DNA from: Flavobacterium shii | GTDB lineage: Bacteria; Bacteroidota; Bacteroidia; Flavobacteriales; Flavobacteriaceae | Length of the DNA stretch: 64,000 nucleotides | Direction of reading: 5' to 3' | NCBI RefSeq assembly: GCF_025847235.1 | Contig: NZ_JAOZEW010000025.1 | Span: 28,199-92,198 of the forward strand | Program-made: the position numbers and the translations under genes | Notes under the pieces: model-generated | Told to the model about the DNA's origin: nothing | Databases searched by the model: none | Seen by the model: the letters and a program-made list of their open reading frames with translations, nothing else | Shown: positions 17,710 through 27,022 of the stretch, piece by piece | Position numbering within the stretch: position 1 is the stretch's first letter | How the letters are laid out: each line of letters starts with the position of its first letter

Positions 17710-19641
17710 TTATTTGCTAATGTATAATTCTAGTTTAGCAATACTCCAATTTTTATAAAGCGAAGTATTTTCTTTTTGTTTGTATTTATATAATGCTTCT
17801 TCTATATTTTGAAAACTTTCGGCGTAAACATAATACGACTGACTGTTTACATTATAGAAAAAACTGGCATTAAAATCACCCGAATCTATAAGCTTCATGA
17901 TAAATTGATCCCTCGGCGCTGGGTCTGTAAATATACCTAAAACCAAGTAATATCCATTAGGAACTGCTTTTAGGTTATCAAAAACTTCAATTTTAACATC
18001 CTCATCATTATAAAGAGGATCTTCCTTTATTTTTTTCTTTATTTCTTCTAATGATAACGCTGCGATTGGAGTTTCAGTATTTGATTGATTTTTAAGCACA
18101 TTATCCTGATATCTCTTTAATTTTACCAAGGCTACTTTATCATCAAATGCTCTGGCTTCCGATCCATAAAAGGAAGCTTTACTAATATGTCTTTTTACCT
18201 CTATCTTTTTCTGAGTATCCAAAGAGTCAATTTTAGCAATCAGCTTTTGATTTTGAGCATCATTTTTCTCCTGATCAATCTTGTAATATTTGATTTTTTC
18301 TAAAGAAAGACTTTGCAAAAGCGTTTCTCCCGTTTTATTCTTAGTGTTTTCACGAACCTTTTTTTTGTACTCCAGATTTTCTTCTACAGCAATTCGCTCC
18401 ACTTTATTCATTAAACCAGCATAGGATTTTCTATTCTCTGCCAATTCTTTTTTAAGCTGAGACGATAGTTCGTTGGTTTTAGCAATACTTTCATACGATT
18501 GTTTTTCTAATCGTTTAGACTCTTTCATATTCAGGATATCCATCTTTTTCAATTCAGATAAATCATCGGTCATAGTAACGACTAATGAATCTAATTTGGA
18601 CATTAAAACTTCCTGAACATTTTTATTCGCTTCCAAAACCAATCTTAGTTTTTCTACCGAACCTCCTTTTGAACCATCTATTCCTTTAAGATCAACATTA
18701 AGATCGTTGATTTTAATAACTTTTTGATTCATCTCTTTCTGAACCACCAATCTATCTTTTAAATCTTCCAATTCGATTGTTTTGGCTTTCGTTTTCTCAA
18801 CCACAACTTGCTTTTCTGCCAAGGCAAGCATTAATTCTTCATTTTCGTTGGTTGGTGTAATTTCCTTTGTATTAATCGCCAATTTATTTCCTTCGATTAA
18901 TCCATTAACGATTTCTGGGTTTTGAGCTTCAAGCTGATCAATTGTAATTCCGTATTTTTTAGCAATCGAATATTTCGTCTCCTTTGGTGCAACAACATGA
19001 AAAATAGTTTCACCATTTATAACACGAACGCGACCATCGAGGGTTTTTCTTTTATTCGGAATTGCAATTGTTTGTCCGATTTGTAGACCATTTAATAAGG
19101 TTTCTTTATTTAAGGTTTCCAAATCCTGTACAGAGACATTATATTGTCTGGCAATACTAAATAAAGATTCTTTGGCCAAAACCTGATGCGTTACTTTAGA
19201 TGAAGTAACAGTATTTACAGTCGCAGTTGTTACTTTGGTTTTACTGGCAGCATCTTGCGGAATAACAAGTTCCTGTCCAATTTTTAATCCGTCTGTCAAG
19301 ATCGAAGCATTAACATTTTGAATAGCTTCAACACTCACATTATATTGTTTAGATAATCCAAACAATGTTTCTTTGGCAGCAACTGTGTGTGTAATTTGAT
19401 TCTTTTCATTTTCCTTAACGGAAGGAGAATGTACGGGAATCCTAATAATTTGGTTATCCTTTAATCCGGTTTGCGATTCGGGATTTAATTTGTAGATCTC
19501 ATCTAAGGAAACTTTATATTTCTGGGCAATGAAATAAGCAGTTTCACCTTTTCCGATCTTGTGTTCTATAATAGACTCTTGTCCGAACGTCTTGTTAAAT
19601 ACTAGTAGGAATACAAATAAAAGCGTTAAAAAGTCTCTCAT
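17710..19641 (-). CDS. Four-LysM protein with coiled coil and SPOR-like C-terminus
   Basis: 643 residues. A signal peptide ends at TFGQ (18-21); LysM repeats lie at about 27-69, 85-128, 151-195 and 215-257. A long charged, heptad-rich region (about 265-540) is probably a coiled coil. The last 80 residues (GYYLVLGIFTDPAPRDQFIM, SYYVYAESFQNIEEA) resemble a SPOR-like peptidoglycan-binding fold. It should span or bind the periplasmic wall. The first LysM is very similar to that of the downstream LysM/receptor protein, so the two genes probably arose by duplication. A candidate -7 box, TACATTTG, lies at 19672-19679. Confidence 0.82.
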   Translation of the reverse strand: MRDFLTLLFVFLLVFNKTFGQESIIEHKIGKGETAYFIAQKYKVSLDEIYKLNPESQTGLKDNQIIRIPVHSPSVKENEKNQITHTVAAKETLFGLSKQYNVSVEAIQNVNASILTDGLKIGQELVIPQDAASKTKVTTATVNTVTSSKVTHQVLAKESLFSIARQYNVSVQDLETLNKETLLNGLQIGQTIAIPNKRKTLDGRVRVINGETIFHVVAPKETKYSIAKKYGITIDQLEAQNPEIVNGLIEGNKLAINTKEITPTNENEELMLALAEKQVVVEKTKAKTIELEDLKDRLVVQKEMNQKVIKINDLNVDLKGIDGSKGGSVEKLRLVLEANKNVQEVLMSKLDSLVVTMTDDLSELKKMDILNMKESKRLEKQSYESIAKTNELSSQLKKELAENRKSYAGLMNKVERIAVEENLEYKKKVRENTKNKTGETLLQSLSLEKIKYYKIDQEKNDAQNQKLIAKIDSLDTQKKIEVKRHISKASFYGSEARAFDDKVALVKLKRYQDNVLKNQSNTETPIAALSLEEIKKKIKEDPLYNDEDVKIEVFDNLKAVPNGYYLVLGIFTDPAPRDQFIMKLIDSGDFNASFFYNVNSQSYYVYAESFQNIEEALYKYKQKENTSLYKNWSIAKLELYISK

Positions 19642-19660
19642 ATATAGTTGTTTTAAACAA

Positions 19661-19688
19661 TTAAGTCGTTACAAATGTAACGACTTAA
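19661..19688 (-). terminator. Hairpin between guaA and the LysM gene
   Basis: TTAAGTCGTTACA (19661-19673) and TGTAACGACTTAA (19676-19688) are perfect 13-bp complements separated by two bases. On the minus strand it follows guaA by 14 nt and is followed by a T-rich stretch. It also contains TACATTTG, a possible -7 box for the LysM gene, so it could be terminator, operator or both. Confidence 0.6.
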
Positions 19689-19702
19689 ATATATAAAAAT
19701 TA

Positions 19703-21232
19703 TTATTCCCACTCAATAGTTGCGGGTGGTTTTGAACTGATATCGTAAACGACTCTATTCACTCCTTTTACTTTATTGATGATGTCGTTAGAGACTTTCA
19801 TCAAGAAATCGTAAGGTAAATGTACCCAGTCGGCAGTCATACCATCGGTAGATTCTACAGCTCTAAGCGCTACTACTTTTTCGTAAGTACGCTCATCGCC
19901 CATTACACCAACACTATTTACAGGAAGTAAGATTGCTCCTGCTTGCCAAACTTTATCATACAATCCCCAAGATCTTAATCCGTCGATAAATACTGCATCA
20001 ACATCTTGTAAAATTTGTACTTTCTCTGGAGTAATATCTCCAAGGATTCTTATTGATAATCCAGGTCCCGGGAAAGGATGTCTTCCTAATAACTCTGGAT
20101 CTATTCCTAAAGTAGCACCTACTCTACGTACTTCATCTTTAAACAACATACGAAGTGGCTCTACAATTTTCAATTTCATATAATCTGGTAATCCACCTAC
20201 ATTATGGTGCGATTTAATAGTTGCCGAAGGTCCTTTTACAGAAACCGATTCGATAACATCAGGATAAATTGTTCCTTGTGCCAACCATTTTACATCTTCG
20301 ATAAGATGTGATTCATCATCAAAAACTTCGATAAATACACGACCAATAGTTTTACGTTTGGTTTCTGGGTCACTAATTCCTGCTAATTCAGACAAGAAAC
20401 GATCTCCAGCATCTACTCCTTTTACGTTTAATCCCATTCCTTTGTATTGATCTAATACATTTTGGAATTCGTTTTTACGAAGTAAACCGTTATTTACAAA
20501 TATACAGTATAAGTTTTTACCAATAGCTTGGTGTAATAATACAGCTGCTACAGTCGAATCTACACCTCCGGATAATCCTAAAACTACTTTATCATTACCT
20601 AGTTTCTCTTTTAATTCTCCCACCATTTCTTCAACAAAAGCGTTTGGTGTAAAATTTTGAGGAACCTCAGCAATTTTTACTAAAAAGTTCTCCAACATTT
20701 TTGATCCATCTGTAGAATGGAAAACCTCTGGGTGATATTGAATACCATAAGTAGTTTCACCTTCTATTTTATAAGCAGCAAATTCTACATCGTGAGTACT
20801 GGCAAGTTTTACCCCATTTGTAGGCAAAGCTTTGATACTATCACTATGGCTCATCCAAACTTGGCTGTTTTCAGAAACCCCTTCAAAGAAAACTTCGTCC
20901 TCTTTAATATAAGTTAAATTGGCTCTACCATATTCTCTGGTATCAGAAGCGGCTACTTTTCCTCCGCTAAAATGAGCTAGATATTGTGCTCCGTAACAAA
21001 CTGCCAATACTGGAAGTTTCCCACGGATTTGAGATAAATCAGGATGTGGTGCATCTTCTGCGCGAACAGAGAATGGACTTCCTCCTAAAATTACAGCTTT
21101 ATAACTTGATAAATCACTCGGAAAATGATTGTAAGGGAAGATTTCGCAGAATATATTTAATTCGCGAACTCTACGCGCAATAAGCTGTGTATATTGCGAT
21201 CCGAAATCTAAAATAAGTACGTTGTGTTGCAT
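19703..21232 (-). CDS. guaA: GMP synthase (glutamine-hydrolysing)
   Basis: 509 residues from ATG 21232; an in-frame TTG two codons upstream is rejected. The N-terminal class I glutamine amidotransferase domain has the nucleophile C79 (AVCYGAQ) and the His-Glu pair in GIQYHPEV. The ATP-pyrophosphatase P-loop reads VLGLSGGVDSTVAA, and the C-terminus ends in the conserved PPATIEWE. It converts XMP to GMP, using glutamine and ATP. The ATG lies only 3 nt from a TATTTTTG -7 box, suggesting a leaderless mRNA. It is the only nucleotide gene in this stretch. Confidence 0.97.
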   Translation of the reverse strand: MQHNVLILDFGSQYTQLIARRVRELNIFCEIFPYNHFPSDLSSYKAVILGGSPFSVRAEDAPHPDLSQIRGKLPVLAVCYGAQYLAHFSGGKVAASDTREYGRANLTYIKEDEVFFEGVSENSQVWMSHSDSIKALPTNGVKLASTHDVEFAAYKIEGETTYGIQYHPEVFHSTDGSKMLENFLVKIAEVPQNFTPNAFVEEMVGELKEKLGNDKVVLGLSGGVDSTVAAVLLHQAIGKNLYCIFVNNGLLRKNEFQNVLDQYKGMGLNVKGVDAGDRFLSELAGISDPETKRKTIGRVFIEVFDDESHLIEDVKWLAQGTIYPDVIESVSVKGPSATIKSHHNVGGLPDYMKLKIVEPLRMLFKDEVRRVGATLGIDPELLGRHPFPGPGLSIRILGDITPEKVQILQDVDAVFIDGLRSWGLYDKVWQAGAILLPVNSVGVMGDERTYEKVVALRAVESTDGMTADWVHLPYDFLMKVSNDIINKVKGVNRVVYDISSKPPATIEWE

Positions 21233-21235
21233 GCG

Positions 21236-21243
21236 CAAAAATA
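21236..21243 (-). promoter_or_regulatory. Candidate -7 box (TATTTTTG) of guaA
   Basis: On the minus strand TATTTTTG fits TAnnTTTG and ends 3 nt before the ATG. It supports the ATG at 21232 as the start and a transcript with almost no leader. No good -33 TTG is visible. Confidence 0.4.
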
Positions 21244-21293
21244 CTTTTTATATTCCGAATTGAAAAATTGATTTTTGATTTTTTTTCCGCTTA

Positions 21294-21393
21294 AAGGTTC
21301 TAAGGGACTAAGATTCTAAGAGACAAAGAATTTAACTCCAAAAAAAAATAAAAAACCTTAGTACCTTAGCACCTTTAAAACTTAGCACCTTCA
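21294..21393. repeat. Degenerate aggttctaag-type intergenic repeat
   Basis: Low-complexity tracts built from units like AAGGTTCTAAG, ACTAAG and CCTTAGTACC face each other here. Similar material occurs at 21943-22050, 47205-47340 and 63661-63712. Confidence 0.5.
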
Positions 21394-21410
21394 AAAAAAA
21401 AACATATTCT

Positions 21411-21938
21411 ATGAAATCGAAATTAATTGCCCTTTCACTTTTTTTATTTTTATTTTTAAGCTCATGTAATGCTGTCGATAACTTATTGACTTTTACAATC
21501 TCTAATGGAACTTCTATTAAAATAAAAAGTACTTTACCTATCAATTTACCATCAGAAATTAGTACGCCTGATGTAACTACAAATTCTTCAGCTGAATTTG
21601 AAAATAACAAAACCAAAGCCAGTTTGGTAAAAGATGTAAAAATAAAATCACTTAAATTAACAATTTCCGACCCAGCAAATAAAAACTTTACGTTTTTAAA
21701 ATCGATTCATTTATATATCTCAACAACAGATTCTGACGAGATAGAACTAGCTTCTCAGGATAATATTAATGCAGCAACAAATGTGATCGATTTAGTTTGT
21801 ACCGATGCAAGATTAGATCAATACATTAAAGCCGATAAATATAAAATAAGAACAAAAGTTACCTTGAAAGAAACACTTACACAAGATGTAACAATTAATG
21901 CAGACATGAAGTTTAGAGTGACTGCGGATCCATTTTAG
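21411..21938 (+). CDS. Hypothetical lipoprotein
   Basis: 175 residues with a lipoprotein signal peptide (lipobox FLSSC, Cys at 19). The rest (about 25-175) is predicted to be mostly beta and includes KIKSLKLTISDPANKNFTFL and LKSIHLYISTTDSDEIELAS, a pattern seen in small Bacteroidetes outer-membrane lipoproteins of unknown role. It stands alone between degenerate repeats. I do not recognise a characterised family. Confidence 0.75.
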   Translation: MKSKLIALSLFLFLFLSSCNAVDNLLTFTISNGTSIKIKSTLPINLPSEISTPDVTTNSSAEFENNKTKASLVKDVKIKSLKLTISDPANKNFTFLKSIHLYISTTDSDEIELASQDNINAATNVIDLVCTDARLDQYIKADKYKIRTKVTLKETLTQDVTINADMKFRVTADPF

Positions 21939-21942
21939 AAGA

Positions 21943-22486
21943 AAGGTTCAAAGTTACAAAGCAATAAAGGTTCAAAGGTTTAAAAGTTTAGTAGCTTTAT
22001 TCCTTTGAACCTTTTTTAAGCCTTAGAACTTTAGTACCTTTTTTTAAACCTTAAAAAAGCCAAAAGCTCCTTCTTTTTTATTAAATTTATAGGACTAAAT
22101 TAAATTAACAATACTTCACTCCTAACTAAAAAATAGTTTATGATGATTCTTAAATTAATTACTCCTGAATTCCCCCATCATTCAATAGTACTTCGAACCC
22201 TGTTTTTTTTAGCTCAAAAAAATAATATTTTAATTGAAGCTGAATATATAAATCTGTCTTTATACAAGACATAACTATATAGATTTTAAAACAGGCTATT
22301 AAATAGCATATACCCTATTTATACAATCTGTATTAGCATTAAAAACTCATTATAAAGTGTGTGATAAACTCTTTTTATTATCCTAACCAAATCCATTTAT
22401 AAAACTATAATCATCTAAAAATCAAAACAAGCATAATCAGAACCAATATTATACCATTAAAATTATTAATTCTAAAAATATAATCC
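21943..22486. other. Intergenic region with degenerate repeats, no gene seen
   Basis: 21943-22050 is a tract of aaggttcaaag/ccttagaac units whose two halves could pair. From about 22060 to 22486 the sequence is AT-rich and contains no ORF, hairpin or promoter that I can support, although the promoter of the downstream pyruvate oxidase operon must lie here. Confidence 0.5.
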
Positions 22487-24223
22487 ATGAGTAAGATAGT
22501 TGCAGAACAATTAGTAGAAATGTTGGTAGAAGCTGGAGTAAAACGAGTATATGCAGTTACTGGTGATAGTTTAAATCATTTTAATGATGCAATACGCAGA
22601 AATGGAAAAATAAAATGGATCCATGTACGTCATGAAGAAGTCGGCGCTTATGCTGCTGCTGCCGAAGCCGAGCTAGATGGCTTTGCTGTTTGTGCCGGAA
22701 GTTGTGGCCCCGGACATGTTCATTTAATCAATGGCTTGTATGATGCACACCGCTCGCACGTTCCCTTATTGGCTATAGCCTCCACAATTAATACGAATGA
22801 AATGGGAATGGATTATTTCCAGGAAACAAATACAGTTAAGCTTTTTGATGATTGTAGTTGTTATAACCAAATGATTATGACTGCCGAGCAAGCACCTCGA
22901 ATTATACAAACTGCAATACAACATGCTTTAGGCAAAAAAGGTGTTGCCGTTATCGGATTACCTGGTGATGTTTCTAAATTAAAAGCAGTTGAAAGTATTA
23001 TATCAACCCAATTTTTCCATTGCAATCCTGTTATCCGCCCTTCTGATCTGGAATTACAGCTATTAGCAAAAGCCATAAATGAGAGCTCAAAAATAACTTT
23101 ATTTTGCGGAATCGGATCTGAGAAAGCGCATGATCAGGTAGTACAATTATCCCAACATATTAAAGCTCCTGTAGGATATTCTTTCCGTGGTAAAATGAGT
23201 ATTCAACCCAATAATCCTAACGAAATAGGCATGACAGGTTTGCTCGGACAACCTTCTGCTTATCACAGCATGCATGAATCACATCTTGTACTATTATTAG
23301 GAACCGATTTTCCTTATGATAAATTCATGCCTACCGATAATAAAATCATACAAGTAGATACAAGCTCCGAGCGTTTAGGAAGACGAGCCAATCTCTATAT
23401 GGGATTATGTGGTGATGTAGCCGACACTATAAAGGCTTTGCTACCATTACTTGAAGCCAAAACAGACGATAGTTTTTTACAGGCACAACTAAAATTCTAC
23501 AGTAGTGTAAAAGAAAACATGAATATCTATATTAACGATAACGGAGGCGAAGACACAATCCAGCCAGAATATCTCGCTCATGTTATTGATAGATTAGCAA
23601 ATAAAGATGCCATTTTTACAGTAGATACCGGAATGACTTGTGTTTGGGGAGCCCGTTTTATTAAAGGTACTGGAGAACGAAAAATGCTGGGCTCTTTTAA
23701 TCACGGATCAATGGCAAATGCAATGCCTATGGCCATAGGAGCAGCGCTGTCGCATCCCGAAAAACAGGTTATTGCAATGTGTGGTGATGGAGGTTTATCA
23801 ATGTTGTTAGGAGATTTGGCTACAATTCACCAATACAACATCCCTATAAAAATTATTGTATTTAATAACCGTGCATTAGGCATGGTAAAACTTGAAATGG
23901 AAGTTGATGGCCTACCCGATAATGAAACCAATATGGTAAATCCAGACTTTGGGTTAATTGCTCAGGCAATGGGGTTTATGGGGATAAACGTTCACAAACC
24001 CGAAGAAGTTCCCGAAGCACTAGGAAAAGCCTTCCTACATAATGGTCCTGTTTTACTCAATGTCTTTACCAATCCAAATGCCCTGGCAATGCCCCCAAAA
24101 GTAGAGTGGGAACAAGTTATAGGCATGACTAAATCAATGACCAAATTAATGCTCGGCGGCAAAATGGAAGAAGTTTTCGATACAATTAAGTTCAATTATA
24201 AGCATCTAAAAGAAGGTATATAA
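22487..24223 (+). CDS. poxB: Thiamine-diphosphate enzyme, pyruvate oxidase / pyruvate:quinone dehydrogenase type
   Basis: 578 residues with the three-domain layout of PoxB-type enzymes. The N-terminal Pyr domain has the catalytic Glu in VRHEEVGAYAAAAEAEL; CGPGHVHLINGLYDAHRSHVPLLAIAS and the YFQET block are very like PoxB. The central FAD/nucleotide-like domain lies at about 185-340. The C-terminal TPP-binding motif is GDGGLSMLLGDLATI ending in NN. PoxB decarboxylates pyruvate to acetate and CO2 and passes electrons to quinone at the membrane; some relatives use oxygen or other 2-oxo acids. It is first in a run with an MFS transporter and a beta-helix protein, so substrate import by the transporter is plausible. 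Confidence 0.85.
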   Translation: MSKIVAEQLVEMLVEAGVKRVYAVTGDSLNHFNDAIRRNGKIKWIHVRHEEVGAYAAAAEAELDGFAVCAGSCGPGHVHLINGLYDAHRSHVPLLAIASTINTNEMGMDYFQETNTVKLFDDCSCYNQMIMTAEQAPRIIQTAIQHALGKKGVAVIGLPGDVSKLKAVESIISTQFFHCNPVIRPSDLELQLLAKAINESSKITLFCGIGSEKAHDQVVQLSQHIKAPVGYSFRGKMSIQPNNPNEIGMTGLLGQPSAYHSMHESHLVLLLGTDFPYDKFMPTDNKIIQVDTSSERLGRRANLYMGLCGDVADTIKALLPLLEAKTDDSFLQAQLKFYSSVKENMNIYINDNGGEDTIQPEYLAHVIDRLANKDAIFTVDTGMTCVWGARFIKGTGERKMLGSFNHGSMANAMPMAIGAALSHPEKQVIAMCGDGGLSMLLGDLATIHQYNIPIKIIVFNNRALGMVKLEMEVDGLPDNETNMVNPDFGLIAQAMGFMGINVHKPEEVPEALGKAFLHNGPVLLNVFTNPNALAMPPKVEWEQVIGMTKSMTKLMLGGKMEEVFDTIKFNYKHLKEGI

Positions 24224-24337
24224 ACCTACTTGTCTGAACACAAGTTCAAAAAACAAACACGAATTTCACAAACTAAATAAACCATTAAGATTTGTGACCA
24301 AACGGTAAATCATCTACCTTAATTAAAAAACAACCTG

Positions 24338-25591
24338 ATGAATGTAAATAATAATAAATCGTATACCAAATATTATGTCATTGCATGGGTATTTGGTTTA
24401 GTTTTCTATTTTTTAGATTATGTAATACGTTCCGCTCCCGCAGTAATGATTCCAGAGCTTTCTCATAGTTTTTCTGTAAGTGAAATTCAATTAGTAGCTA
24501 TTATTGGAACCTATTATTACACCTATTCTACCTGTAGTTTAATTGCCGGAATTGCTCTGGATAAGTTTGGAGCCAAATACTCCTTATTTGCAGGAGCCTT
24601 AATTTTAGGAATTGGCTGCTTGTTATTTATGATTTCCAGTCAGTTTACCGGAATAACAGGGCGGCTATTTCAAGGTGCTGGATGTGCCTTTGCATTTCCT
24701 GGTTGCGTGTATCTCGCCAGTAAAGGATTTTCGGCAAAATCACTCGCAACTGCAATTGGGTTTACTCAATGTTTAGGAATGCTGGGAGGATCAGCAGGAC
24801 AGTTCATTGTAGGCCCGTTTATTGAAAAAGGAATGAGCAATACTGTCTTTTGGTTATGGAGTGGAGTTTTTACAATTATAGTTGCCTTTGCCCTTTGGTT
24901 TGTAACTCCGGCAAACAAAGTCGAGAAAAAAGAAGAAATCAATAATAAGAAACAAAGCTTACTAAGTCCTTATAAAATTGTTTTTAGCAATCCACAATCA
25001 TGGTTATGCGGTATTGTTTCAGGATTATTATTCGCTCCTACCACAATATTTGCGATGACATGGGCAGTTGCTTTTTTTCAAAAAGATCGCGCTTTGGACT
25101 TTCATACAGCAACGATTGCAAGCGCAATGGTTGCTTTTGGTTGGGTATTTGGTTGTCCTTTATTGGGATATATTACAGACAAAATAAGAAGACGAAAACC
25201 GGTTTTAATCTTTGGTGCTTTGCTGATGATTCTAAGCTTAGTTCAGTTATTATATTTTCCCAATGTTCTCCCTGCTAAATTTAGCATGTTTCTATTAGGT
25301 GTCGCATCTGGAGCTGCCATGATCCCTTATTCTATAATCAAAGAAGCCAATCCCGATAATGTAAAAGGAAGCGCTACGGGAGCTATAAATTTTATAACTT
25401 TTGGAGTAACTACTATTTTAAGTCCCATATTCAGTCACTTATTTGGACAAACACTTCAAGATACTACCAACAAAGCAATCCATTTTCAACAAGCGGGTTC
25501 ATTTTGGATTATCGGAATCGCTATAGCCATCTTAGTTAGTTTTCTATTAAAAGAAACAGGTCAGGGAAAAGTAATTGCATTAAATAAATAA
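24338..25591 (+). CDS. MFS transporter
   Basis: 417 residues with twelve predicted membrane segments in two halves, joined by a charged loop near 195-210 (KVEKKEEINNKKQ). The conserved loop 2-3 signature appears as GIALDKFGAKYS, and its repeat in the second half as GYITDKIRRRKP. It transports a small solute using an ion gradient across the inner membrane. It lies 114 nt after poxB and 4 nt before the beta-helix gene, so a three-gene unit is likely. The substrate could be an organic acid, given the 2-oxo-acid enzyme beside it; this is inference. Confidence 0.88.
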   Translation: MNVNNNKSYTKYYVIAWVFGLVFYFLDYVIRSAPAVMIPELSHSFSVSEIQLVAIIGTYYYTYSTCSLIAGIALDKFGAKYSLFAGALILGIGCLLFMISSQFTGITGRLFQGAGCAFAFPGCVYLASKGFSAKSLATAIGFTQCLGMLGGSAGQFIVGPFIEKGMSNTVFWLWSGVFTIIVAFALWFVTPANKVEKKEEINNKKQSLLSPYKIVFSNPQSWLCGIVSGLLFAPTTIFAMTWAVAFFQKDRALDFHTATIASAMVAFGWVFGCPLLGYITDKIRRRKPVLIFGALLMILSLVQLLYFPNVLPAKFSMFLLGVASGAAMIPYSIIKEANPDNVKGSATGAINFITFGVTTILSPIFSHLFGQTLQDTTNKAIHFQQAGSFWIIGIAIAILVSFLLKETGQGKVIALNK

Positions 25592-25595
25592 AGCT

Positions 25596-26999
25596 ATGAA
25601 AACAAAAATCAATTCATTAACCGATTTGATGACTGCATTAAATAATAATGTACCTACAAATTTAGAAATACAAACCTCTATACTTTGCCCGTATTCAATC
25701 GTGTTACCTGTAGGTTTTAGTATAACTGGAACCAACAAAGAAACTGCTATCATCAGCTTCAATAATAGTGACGGAATTGGATTGACTGCCAATAACGAAA
25801 TTACCAACCTTACGATTCAAGCGAACCCTAATAATCGGGCAATTTACACCTTAAGCAATCATGAAGATTTGGGAGTTTTGTCTTTACAAAATCTAACCAT
25901 CACGGGACAAGTACAAATATTAACAAGAGCCGGTACAAATAAAACTAAACTCATTGCCGATACTATTGACATTGTAGCTTGTGATGCTCGCCGATACTCC
26001 GAACAACCTCAAAAATATGGTGTAAATGTCTATCAGGGTGCTTTTACGGTTTATAACTTTAATAGTGCTCAGGATAGTGTAATAAATGCTACTTTAACCA
26101 ACATTAGCTTAGGAAGAAAAGGCGCTCCGGTTATTGGTTCAGGTCTGTTTATATGCGGGTTTGGCGACAATGGAGGTTGGGTAATTGCAGATACAATTAC
26201 AACAGGAAATATCTATTCTAACGGAATGCTCCCTTATGGACAACCAGATATGATTACTGCTGCTGTCTTTATTGTAAACGGTGTAAAAGTAAAAAACATC
26301 ACACATAAAGGAGAAACAACTACCTACGGAGTAAATGACATGGTACTAGATACATGGGGAGAAGTTAAAAAATGGATTGCCGAAAAACCTATCACATCCT
26401 ATGGCCCAAGTGGTATTGGTTTTGTGAATTTTGGCATAGTAAATGAATTTGAAGCCAAAGACAAAATAGAAACTTTTGGTTTAGGCGCCAGAGGTTTTAA
26501 TCAATATGACGGTACTATTACAAAAGCTACATTTCACTCTATAATCACTCACGGCAATGGTTCTATCGGAATGCAGTTTAGTAAAGCCGTAGGCAATATT
26601 GAAGTAAAAAACGGAATTGTAACCAATGGCTCCGAAGGGCAATCTCTTGTAAAAGGAGTACTTATCAAACTTCCTGCAGACGGTATCAGTGTTAAACCAG
26701 GAGGCGAGATTAAACAATTAACCGTTTCCGGCAGTATTACTACTTATGGAAATGATGTTCACTCTTACAATGTCGAAGGCGGAATTGTACATGAATTTCA
26801 TGTTAAAGGAGATATAATCGCCAATGGTAAAGATTCAATAGCTGTAACCGTTAGCAATAAAGGAGAAACTCCTTTGGCAAACATTTCTGCCATTTCAAAA
26901 AAAGGTATCGCAGTTCAAATTTCAAATGGAAAAGTAACCAATCGCAACGGACTTGTTGCCACAGGTGAGAAAGGAAACATTATAGAAGATAAAAAATGA
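25596..26999 (+). CDS. Predicted parallel beta-helix protein without signal peptide, unknown function
   Basis: 467 residues. The sequence has repeating short strands with Asn/Gly turns (for example TNLTIQANPNNRAI, LQNLTITGQVQIL, GNIEVKNGIVTNGS, VSGSITTYGNDVHS), typical of right-handed beta-helix or pectate-lyase-like folds. There is no signal peptide, lipobox or membrane segment, which is unusual for such a fold. The start lies 4 nt after the MFS stop, indicating co-translation with the transporter and probably poxB. I do not recognise a characterised homologue; polysaccharide lyase, epimerase or structural roles are all possible. The stop codon lies inside the terminator stem. Confidence 0.75.
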   Translation: MKTKINSLTDLMTALNNNVPTNLEIQTSILCPYSIVLPVGFSITGTNKETAIISFNNSDGIGLTANNEITNLTIQANPNNRAIYTLSNHEDLGVLSLQNLTITGQVQILTRAGTNKTKLIADTIDIVACDARRYSEQPQKYGVNVYQGAFTVYNFNSAQDSVINATLTNISLGRKGAPVIGSGLFICGFGDNGGWVIADTITTGNIYSNGMLPYGQPDMITAAVFIVNGVKVKNITHKGETTTYGVNDMVLDTWGEVKKWIAEKPITSYGPSGIGFVNFGIVNEFEAKDKIETFGLGARGFNQYDGTITKATFHSIITHGNGSIGMQFSKAVGNIEVKNGIVTNGSEGQSLVKGVLIKLPADGISVKPGGEIKQLTVSGSITTYGNDVHSYNVEGGIVHEFHVKGDIIANGKDSIAVTVSNKGETPLANISAISKKGIAVQISNGKVTNRNGLVATGEKGNIIEDKK

Positions 27000-27019
27000 C
27001 CAACTGTTGGTCATTTTTT
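26991..27019. terminator. Bidirectional terminator between two convergent genes
   Basis: AAAAAATGACCAAC (26991-27004) and GTTGGTCATTTTTT (27006-27019) form a perfect 14-bp inverted repeat with one central base. It overlaps the stop codon of the beta-helix gene and precedes the end of the convergent gene at 27023. Confidence 0.88.
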
Positions 27020-27022
27020 ATC

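Noticed and set aside
21230..21238. TTG start for guaA
   Set aside because: The ATG two codons later matches the family start MQxN and lies just beyond the -7 box.
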